Source of the DNA: an uncultured Robiginitomaculum sp.
GTDB taxonomy: Bacteria > Pseudomonadota > Alphaproteobacteria > Caulobacterales > Maricaulaceae
Direction of reading: 5' to 3'
Length of the DNA: 11,062 nt
Assembly: GCA_938003555.1 (NCBI GenBank)
Contig: CALKXN010000196.1
Span: forward strand, 1-11,062
A program made the position numbers and the translations under genes. Numbering within the stretch: position 1 is the first letter of the stretch; the number at the start of each line of letters is the position of its first letter. The notes under the pieces are model-generated. The model made no database searches and was not told the DNA's origin. It saw only the letters and a program-made list of their open reading frames with translations. Positions 6,395-11,062 of this stretch are shown piece by piece.

Positions 6395-7546
6395 CTATTG
6401 ATGATCCTTTGGGTGCGGGGCCGAGCCATAGCTCAACAGGAAGTCATTTAACGGCTCGGCGTTCTCGCTCTTGCTGACGAAAGCCTGGCCAATGGCGCGG
6501 GCGAGTATAAGCGTAATCTCGCCGCGCTCATTTTTCTTATCCTGCATCAGAGCAGGAAGTAATTTATTGGGGTTATCTGTAACACGCTTTGGCAAATCCG
6601 CCCAGCCGGTTAGACCGATGTGATCAAAGTGGGCTTTGACGCGCGCGGCGTCCCCAGCGGTGCACAGGCCACGTTTTACGGAATATTCAAAGGCCATTGT
6701 CATGCCGGCGCTAACGGCCTCGCCATGAAGCAGGTCAGGCTGGTAGCCGGCCAAGGCCTCAAAGGCATGCCCAAAGCTATGGCCGAGATTAAGTAAAGCT
6801 CGCTGCCCGCGCTCGCGTTCATCGCTGGCGACAATATCGGCTTTCATCTGGCACGACACGGCGATGGCATGAGAGAGCGCGCCGCTATTAAGCGCGATCA
6901 CATCAGGGCCATTGACCTCAAGCCATTCAAAAAAATCTAGCTTGCCCAGCAGGCCATATTTCACGACCTCGGCATAGCCTGCTTTGATTTGCCGCTCGGG
7001 CAGGGTGGACAACGCGCGAAGATCAGCAAGGACAAGCTGGGGCTGATAAAAGGCTCCGATCAGGTTTTTACCTTGCGGCGCATTGATCGCGGTCTTGCCG
7101 CCAACAGAGCTATCGACCTGGGCCAGTAGTGTTGTCGGGATTTGAATGAATTTACAGCCGCGTTTTAAAATGCTCGCCGCAAATCCGGTAAGATCGCCAA
7201 TAACGCCGCCGCCCAGCGCAATGAGGGTGTCACTGCGTTCAAATCCAGCCGTAAGGAGTTCATCAAGAATAGCTTGTAGGTGAGTAAAGCTCTTTGTGGC
7301 CTCGCCCGCGGGCAGCGTGATGGCGTGGCAATCAATGCCCTTTGATTCTAGCGATGATTTCACCGCGTTCAAATAAAGCGGGCCAACCGTGTCGTCCGTA
7401 ATGATCGCAGCTTTCCCGCCATCAATGAGCGGTGCACAGATTTCGCCTGCGCCGCTCAGCAAACCTTCACCGATGAGAATATCATAGCTGCGCGCGCCGA
7501 GGTCGACGCGGACTGTAGACGGAGCGCTCATGCCAGAATCAGTCAT
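6395..7546 (-). CDS. aroB: 3-dehydroquinate synthase
   Basis: Cytoplasmic NAD- and metal-dependent enzyme converting DAHP to 3-dehydroquinate, step 2 of the shikimate pathway to aromatic amino acids. At 383 residues it is of normal length. Visible motifs are the NAD-binding GEATKS (81-86) and GGGVIGD (112-118), then TTLLAQVDSSVGGKTAIN (138-155) with the substrate/NAD-site residues Asp144 and Lys151. The metal ligands are Glu193 (YAEVVKYG), a His of GHSFGHAFE (255-263) and His274 (HGEAV). The C-terminal DKKNERGEITLIL is also typical. The ATG at 7546 overlaps the aroK stop in ATGA, and GGGA lies 5 bases upstream. Met6 at 7531 is a possible alternative start, because family similarity begins around residue 10. 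All key residues are intact. Confidence 0.97.
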   Translation of the reverse strand: MTDSGMSAPSTVRVDLGARSYDILIGEGLLSGAGEICAPLIDGGKAAIITDDTVGPLYLNAVKSSLESKGIDCHAITLPAGEATKSFTHLQAILDELLTAGFERSDTLIALGGGVIGDLTGFAASILKRGCKFIQIPTTLLAQVDSSVGGKTAINAPQGKNLIGAFYQPQLVLADLRALSTLPERQIKAGYAEVVKYGLLGKLDFFEWLEVNGPDVIALNSGALSHAIAVSCQMKADIVASDERERGQRALLNLGHSFGHAFEALAGYQPDLLHGEAVSAGMTMAFEYSVKRGLCTAGDAARVKAHFDHIGLTGWADLPKRVTDNPNKLLPALMQDKKNERGEITLILARAIGQAFVSKSENAEPLNDFLLSYGSAPHPKDHQ

Positions 7547-8103
7547 GATGTCCCGCAGGCAATGACGCCTGTATCTTCAAGCGCTTTTATCACGCGCTGC
7601 ACTGTTGTTTTATGCGGGCCGACATTACTGTCCACCGTGATATGAGCCTGCGCGTAAATTGGATAGCGCTCATCAATCAGCTCTTGCAGGCGTTTAGACG
7701 GGTTGGGCACATCGAGCAGCGGGCGCGTATTTTTGCGGCGTACGCGTTTGAAAATGACGTGATGCTCTGCCTTTAGCCATATGGTTGCGGCGTGGGCGTT
7801 CAAAATCTCGCGGGTTTCGTCGGGGATGAAGGCCCCGCCGCCTGTCGCCAGAATGATGGGTGAACCTTCGGTCAGCAGGCGCGAAATGACTTTGCGCTCG
7901 CCTTCGCGAAAGGCCTCTTGGCCGTGGTCGCGAAAATAGCCTTTGACCGTGCGGCCTGAGGCTTTCTCAATTTCTTCGTCGCTGTCATAAAAGGGCATGC
8001 CAAGGCGCTTTGCGAGGCGTCGCCCGATGGTCGTTTTTCCAACGCCCATCATGCCCACAAGGGCTATGGATTGCGCGCTTTGCGCGGCGGCTTTAGGTGT
8101 CAT
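7543..8103 (-). CDS. aroK: Shikimate kinase
   Basis: Phosphorylates shikimate at the 3-hydroxyl using ATP, step 5 of the shikimate pathway, in the cytoplasm. The 186 residues hold all family motifs: Walker A GMMGVGKTT (17-25), the shikimate-binding YDSDEEIE (39-46, Asp40 and Asp42), Arg66 in AFREGE, TGGGAF (87-92), the lid arginine Arg127 in NTRPLL, and Arg146 in ERYPIYAQA. It is a little longer than E. coli AroK because of short extensions at both ends. The N-terminal one (MTPKAAAQSAQS) makes the exact start at 8103 uncertain, and the ribosome-binding site there is weak. It is the first gene of the operon with aroB and the CNNM gene, and is divergent from the 46-residue gene. Confidence 0.96.
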   Translation of the reverse strand: MTPKAAAQSAQSIALVGMMGVGKTTIGRRLAKRLGMPFYDSDEEIEKASGRTVKGYFRDHGQEAFREGERKVISRLLTEGSPIILATGGGAFIPDETREILNAHAATIWLKAEHHVIFKRVRRKNTRPLLDVPNPSKRLQELIDERYPIYAQAHITVDSNVGPHKTTVQRVIKALEDTGVIACGTS

Positions 8104-8145
8104 AATGGCGCGGGCCTTACCCTTTTTGCGGTGAAGGGCGCAGCG

Positions 8146-8160
8146 TTAACATCACACTAA
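8146..8160. promoter_or_regulatory. CtrA-like binding site candidate
   Basis: TTAA-N7-CTAA differs at one base from TTAA-N7-TTAA, the box bound by the cell-cycle regulator CtrA in Caulobacter and relatives. It lies 43 bases upstream of the aroK ATG and about 110 upstream of the small gene. A short degenerate motif like this can occur by chance. The suggestion depends on the organism having CtrA, which I infer only from gene layout. Confidence 0.3.
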
Positions 8161-8178
8161 CGGCATAATTGTACAGTT

Positions 8179-8220
8179 CCATAGCTGCAATATGTCGAGA
8201 AATCGCCATAGTCACAATAT
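8179..8220. repeat. Spaced direct repeat CCATAG-N3-CAATAT (two copies)
   Basis: CCATAG-N3-CAATAT occurs at 8179-8193 and again at 8206-8220, 27 bases apart, with all 12 specified bases identical. A related pair, TACAGTTCCAT (8172-8182) and TACAATTCCAT (8220-8230), interleaves with it, so CCAT recurs at 8179, 8206 and 8227. Such phased repeats in a divergent promoter suggest binding of a regulator, which is not identified. Confidence 0.45.
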
Positions 8221-8267
8221 ACAATTCCATTTGAGGCTAAAAAAAGCCGATAAATAAGGACTACCTC

Positions 8268-8408
8268 ATGTCAAAAAGCGTCATTGCTGCTCTATTTGTT
8301 CTTCTGCTGCTCATTGGGGTTGTTTTCATGGCTTTGTCGCGCACAGGCGTGGATGATGCCAACCCCCAGCCGCAAGTGATCGAATTGGATGATAATTTTG
8401 AAACATAA
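8268..8408 (+). CDS. Small single-pass membrane protein (46 aa)
   Basis: ATG at 8268, TAA at 8406-8408, preceded by AAGGA (8256-8260) with a 7-base gap, which is a good ribosome-binding site. The protein starts MSKSVIAALFVLLLLIG, runs hydrophobic to about residue 23 (VVFMAL), then has a polar acidic tail (SRTGVDDANPQPQVIELDDNFET). It is a single transmembrane helix or uncleaved signal anchor, with the tail probably in the periplasm. No lipobox Cys is present. Its last 20 bases overlap the start of the 527-residue gene in another frame, so the two are probably translationally coupled and may work together. Function unknown. Short ORFs can be spurious, but the ribosome-binding site, hydrophobic pattern and coupling argue for a real gene. 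Confidence 0.75.
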   Translation: MSKSVIAALFVLLLLIGVVFMALSRTGVDDANPQPQVIELDDNFET

Positions 8409-9972
8409 GCTCTTATTCACCGCCGCCCTATTGGGCATCCTTGTAGCTCCGATTGCGGCAGGGCAGACTTATGATGGCGGCGTGGACGTCGAAGATATGA
8501 GCAAGGCGCAGGCTTATGATGTGGGCGCGATTGATATCAATGAAGGCGCTTTGCCGCCGACATTGTGGAACGGCACCAGCGCTTCTGTTGCGACAACTCT
8601 AATAGAGGTCGCGCCATCGGCCAGCCGCTCTGCGGTGGTCACGGACATGGTCACGCGGGTTCTATTGTCTGCGGGCGCGCCGCCAAATGGCCAGGATGGC
8701 GACAAGACTTATGTGAATGCCCGTCTTAGCAAATTGATTTCCCTCGGGCGCAGCGACGCGCTGGACGCGATATTTGCGCGCGAGCCAAACCTTGCGCGCG
8801 GTGCAGGCGGACAGCGCTTGAAAACCGATGCGGCCCTTCGCGCCAAAGATTCCAGCGCAGCCTGTTTGATTGCTGATGGAATTTCCGAAGGCCGAGCAGA
8901 GCCTTATTGGGCGAAACTCCGCGCCTTTTGCCATGTTGAGCGCGGTGAAATTCGCGCGGCAGAATTGACGATGGATCTCTTGCAGCAAAGTGGACATGAT
9001 GATGCGGCCTTTTACGCAGCATTGATGACGCTAACGGGCGTAAAGCAAACCGTTGAGCTTCAGGGGCCTCCGTCTGCGCTTTTGGGGCTGATGATTGCGC
9101 GTATTGAGGGCGGAGCGATAGGCGATGACCCGCTTGCGACATTCATTGCTGACGCGCCGGGCCTGTCGCGGGCAGAGCTTGATAAGCGCCTGACAAAGTT
9201 ATCGATAGAACCCAGCCTTGTTGGCGGGCAGCCCGATAGCGGCGAATTTGATCTGAACACGATGGGCCGTGACATCAGCGCGGCATCGTGGGGGCGCTTA
9301 TACGGCGCTGTCAAATCATCATCTGATGGCCGCGTCATTGCCAAAGCTGCAACGCTTCTTTTAAGCCGCGCCGAAGAGGCCGGTATTTTTACGTCGATCG
9401 CGCATCTCATCGCGCCCCAAATTGAAACCATACCGTCTGCAGTGCGCGCAGAATTTGACCCTAAAATCTGGTCACGTCTGGCTGTGCGTGAAGGCGATCT
9501 ATATGCCCTGCGCCCGCTCTATGATTTTATCGGCGCAGGCGACCCGTTTCGCGCCCGCGTGGCTCTCGCCTCTGACGCGCTGGGAAATGGCTTTGTGTTG
9601 GGTCAACTTGGCGAGGATATGACCTCGCGTGTTTTAGCGAAAGACGGCGCGCAAAACCGCGCTGTGCGGGATGTTTTTATTGCGACCGCGCTTGGCGCGC
9701 AGCTCTCTGATCCTGTGGCGCAGCGCTTAACGGACGGCAATTTTACCTTATCGGGACGCCGCGCCGCGCCGTCTCAACTTCTGGCCTTGGAGTCGGCGGC
9801 TCGTAAAGGCGCGCAGGCGGAAACTGCATTGCGCGCCGCCATTATTTTAGGCAATGACGGGCCGCACGCGCTCGAGGCGGACAGTCTCTCGCGGGTCATT
9901 CGCGCGCTTTATGCGGCGGGCTTGACTGAATTTGCCACGCGCCTTGCCGCTGAAGATTTTATCGGGCGATAG
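8389..9972 (+). CDS. Exported alpha-helical protein of unknown function (527 aa)
   Basis: Not recognised by name. The N-terminus is a Sec signal peptide (KHKLLFTAALLGILVAPIAAG), probably cut after Ala24 or Gly25, so the mature protein is periplasmic or exported. The rest is Ala- and Leu-rich and predominantly helical. Around 146-216 the pattern resembles TPR-like repeats (ACLIADGISEG, EPYWAKLRAFCHVERGEIRAAELTMDLL). The only two cysteines, Cys159 and Cys181, fall in this stretch and could form a disulfide. No catalytic motif is visible. The start is ATG at 8389 or possibly TTG at 8398, which would give MKHKLLF; neither has a strong ribosome-binding site, consistent with coupling to the overlapping 46-residue gene. 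xerD begins one base after its stop. I believe similar proteins precede xerD in other alphaproteobacteria, but that is memory, not shown here. Confidence 0.9.
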   Translation: MIILKHKLLFTAALLGILVAPIAAGQTYDGGVDVEDMSKAQAYDVGAIDINEGALPPTLWNGTSASVATTLIEVAPSASRSAVVTDMVTRVLLSAGAPPNGQDGDKTYVNARLSKLISLGRSDALDAIFAREPNLARGAGGQRLKTDAALRAKDSSAACLIADGISEGRAEPYWAKLRAFCHVERGEIRAAELTMDLLQQSGHDDAAFYAALMTLTGVKQTVELQGPPSALLGLMIARIEGGAIGDDPLATFIADAPGLSRAELDKRLTKLSIEPSLVGGQPDSGEFDLNTMGRDISAASWGRLYGAVKSSSDGRVIAKAATLLLSRAEEAGIFTSIAHLIAPQIETIPSAVRAEFDPKIWSRLAVREGDLYALRPLYDFIGAGDPFRARVALASDALGNGFVLGQLGEDMTSRVLAKDGAQNRAVRDVFIATALGAQLSDPVAQRLTDGNFTLSGRRAAPSQLLALESAARKGAQAETALRAAIILGNDGPHALEADSLSRVIRALYAAGLTEFATRLAAEDFIGR

Positions 9973-9973
9973 G

Positions 9974-10879
9974 ATGTCGGGCGCGCTCATCGAAAATTTT
10001 CTGGAGATGATGAGCGCAGAGCGCGGCGCGTCGCAACACACTCTGGACGCTTATCGGCGTGACCTTACCGATTTACGCGGCGCGCTGCCGGATATGGAAA
10101 ATGCCGATACGACGCAACTCTCCAAAGTGCTGCAAAGCTACGGTGCATCGGGCCTTGCGCCCAGCACCTCTGCGCGAAAGCTCTCCGCCATGAAGCAGTT
10201 TTATAAATTTCTGCAGGTCGAAGGGATCAGAGCCGAAGACCCCACCTATAATCTACGCGGGCCAAAGGCCCGGCAAAGCCTACCGAAAATTCTCTCCAAA
10301 GAGGATGTAAACGCGATGTTTAGCAAGGCCGAAGCTGATGATAGCGTGACAGGGCAGCGTTTGCTGTGCCAGATGGAAATTCTCTATGCCTCTGGCTTGC
10401 GGGTGAGCGAGCTTGTCTCGCTCAAGGTCAAACAAGTGACGCGCCGCGATGGCTGCATTGCGGTGAAGGGTAAGGGCAATAAAGACCGTGTTGTCCCGCT
10501 TACGGGCGCCGCGAGCCGGGCCATAGAGACGTGGCTACCGCTGCGCGCGCAGACCTTACCTACATCGATAGAGGCGAAATTGCGCGCCGCAGACTATCTA
10601 TTCCCGTCACGCGGCAAGCAGGGGCACATGACGCGCGAGCGGTTCGCGCAGACACTTAAACAACTCGCCATAGATTCGGGACTACCGCCATCCAAAGTCT
10701 CGCCGCATGTCATCCGCCATGCTTTTGCGACACATTTACTCGAGGGCGGGGCGGATTTACGCAGCGTGCAAAAATTACTGGGACATGCCGATATTGCGAC
10801 GACACAAATTTACACCCATGTCCAAGATGAGCGCCTGCGTGAAGTCGTCAACAGCGCCCACCCTCTGGCTAAATCGTAA
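9974..10879 (+). CDS. xerD: Tyrosine site-specific recombinase XerD
   Basis: Acts with XerC at the dif site, under FtsK control, to resolve chromosome dimers before division. With the ATG at 9974 it has 301 residues, close to the family norm. The N-terminal SAM-like DNA-binding domain (1-95) includes the typical FLEMMSAERGASQHTLDAYRRDL, and the catalytic domain follows. Active-site residues are Arg143 (ASGLRVSE), Lys167 (GKGNKDR), His245 and Arg248 (SPHVIRHAFATH), His271 (LLGHADI) and the nucleophile Tyr280 (TTQIYTHV). The R-K and H-Y spacings of 24 and 9 residues fit E. coli XerD. The frame is open 14 codons further upstream to 9932, but that part overlaps the preceding gene and is not family-like. 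The XerD rather than XerC call rests on the location next to accA and overall resemblance. Confidence 0.93.
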   Translation: MSGALIENFLEMMSAERGASQHTLDAYRRDLTDLRGALPDMENADTTQLSKVLQSYGASGLAPSTSARKLSAMKQFYKFLQVEGIRAEDPTYNLRGPKARQSLPKILSKEDVNAMFSKAEADDSVTGQRLLCQMEILYASGLRVSELVSLKVKQVTRRDGCIAVKGKGNKDRVVPLTGAASRAIETWLPLRAQTLPTSIEAKLRAADYLFPSRGKQGHMTRERFAQTLKQLAIDSGLPPSKVSPHVIRHAFATHLLEGGADLRSVQKLLGHADIATTQIYTHVQDERLREVVNSAHPLAKS

Positions 10880-10900
10880 TCATCCAGCCGTAAAATAAGC

Positions 10901-10928
10901 TTGTCGCCGCGTCTGTGATCACTATGTT
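10901..10928 (+). promoter_or_regulatory. Possible promoter of accA
   Basis: TTGTCG (10901-10906) and TATGTT (10923-10928) are 16 bases apart. Each matches 4 of 6 consensus bases for a housekeeping promoter, with the start of accA 40 bases downstream. No terminator is visible after xerD, so accA may also be read from upstream. Confidence 0.3.
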
Positions 10929-10967
10929 AGGGCAGATAATTTTGCATGATACAGGACTTGCCTTTCT

Positions 10968-11062
10968 ATGAGCTTTGCCGCCCGCACATATCTCGACTTT
11001 GAACGCCCGCTCGCAGAGCTGGACAGTAAAATCGATGACTTGATGTCTTTGCAAGACAAAGA
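10968..11062 (+). CDS. accA: Acetyl-CoA carboxylase carboxyltransferase subunit alpha, N-terminal fragment
   Basis: The frame runs from ATG at 10968 to the window edge, giving 31 residues. They start MSFAARTYLDFERPLAELD and continue SKIDDLMSLQDK, matching the conserved AccA N-terminus (YLDFE.P..EL..KI..L). AccA and AccD form the carboxyltransferase that makes malonyl-CoA for fatty acid synthesis in the cytoplasm. AGGA (10953-10956) is a weak ribosome-binding site 11 bases upstream. The catalytic region lies outside the window. Location after xerD supports the call. Confidence 0.88.
   Translation, partial: MSFAARTYLDFERPLAELDSKIDDLMSLQDK

Larger units (their letters stand above)
8104..8267. 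promoter_or_regulatory. Divergent promoter region of aroK and the small membrane protein gene
   Basis: This 164-bp spacer carries promoters for the aroK operon (leftward) and the 46-residue gene (rightward). It holds TTAA-N7-CTAA at 8146-8160 and a spaced direct repeat at 8179 and 8206, both listed separately. A 4-bp hairpin, GGCT (8235-8238) and AGCC (8245-8248) around six A, lies just before the ribosome-binding site of the small gene. TTGTAC (8169-8174) with TATGTC (8191-8196), 16 bases apart, is a possible but weak rightward promoter. Confidence 0.4.

Noticed and set aside
5354..6401. Several plus-strand frames opposite the CNNM gene, up to 124 codons
   Set aside because: All lie antisense to a fully motif-supported CNNM/CorB gene and have low-complexity Ser/Arg/Ala composition typical of antisense shadows.
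8514..9431. Minus-strand frames of 63 to 138 codons opposite the 527-residue gene
   Set aside because: They overlap each other and the signal-peptide-bearing gene, with no ribosome-binding site and Arg/Ser/Pro-rich shadow composition.
9932..9973. 14-residue upstream extension of XerD from the ATG at 9932
   Set aside because: It lies wholly within the 3' end of the 527-residue gene, and family similarity begins right after the ATG at 9974, which follows the previous stop by one base.
10865..10890. Possible terminator after xerD formed by GGCT and AGCC
   Set aside because: Four-base arms with a long loop and no T-run; too weak to call.
10869..11054. Minus-strand 61-codon frame overlapping the xerD-accA junction
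   Set aside because: It is antisense to the accA N-terminus and the spacer, without motif or ribosome-binding site support.

Overview
The window reads as chromosomal DNA from an alphaproteobacterium, most likely a marine Caulobacterales/Hyphomonadales-type organism (Hyphomonadaceae or Maricaulaceae). Reasons: the right half holds an aroK-aroB-CNNM/CorB operon on the minus strand, divergent from a small-protein / secreted-protein / xerD / accA series on the plus strand, a layout I associate with alphaproteobacteria. The protein sequences look alphaproteobacterial, and the divergent spacer carries a near-match to a CtrA-type TTAA-N7-TTAA site. The genus is inference.

Left half (1-5090), accessory and surface/secretion related. 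(a) The 3' end of an RTX calcium-binding protein gene, open at the window edge. (b) On the minus strand, an unrecognised 274-residue protein with a DNA-binding-like N-terminal region, one transmembrane helix and a C-terminal region that looks beta-rich and probably periplasmic. This is a ToxR-like layout. (c) Divergent from it, a 977-residue protein with an M23 (LytM-type) metallopeptidase domain, two CARDB domains, RTX repeats and a type I secretion C-terminus. The two RTX proteins share a homologous C-terminal region of about 280 residues, and their last 27 bases match at 26 positions. The 156-bp spacer between (b) and (c) has four GTTAC half-sites, two forming a perfect dyad. The working model is that (b) is a membrane-bound regulator of (c). 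No type I transporter genes lie in the window.

Right half (5087-11062), core. The minus-strand operon reads aroK, aroB, then a CNNM/CorB-family transporter-like protein. Its genes overlap or abut (4-bp ATGA overlap, then TAG directly followed by ATG). AroB and AroK catalyse steps 2 and 5 of the shikimate pathway. The plus-strand series starts with a 46-residue single-pass membrane protein. The next gene, a 527-residue exported helical protein of unknown function, overlaps it by 20 bp. xerD, the tyrosine recombinase for chromosome dimer resolution, follows after one base, and accA (acetyl-CoA carboxylase alpha subunit) is cut by the right edge.

The accessory part is visibly more A+T-rich than the core, especially the 977-residue gene. 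The change occurs at 5090, where that gene and the CNNM gene overlap tail to tail by 4 bp. No RNA gene, CRISPR array, insertion sequence or phage gene was found, and no stretch over 300 bases lacks a gene.
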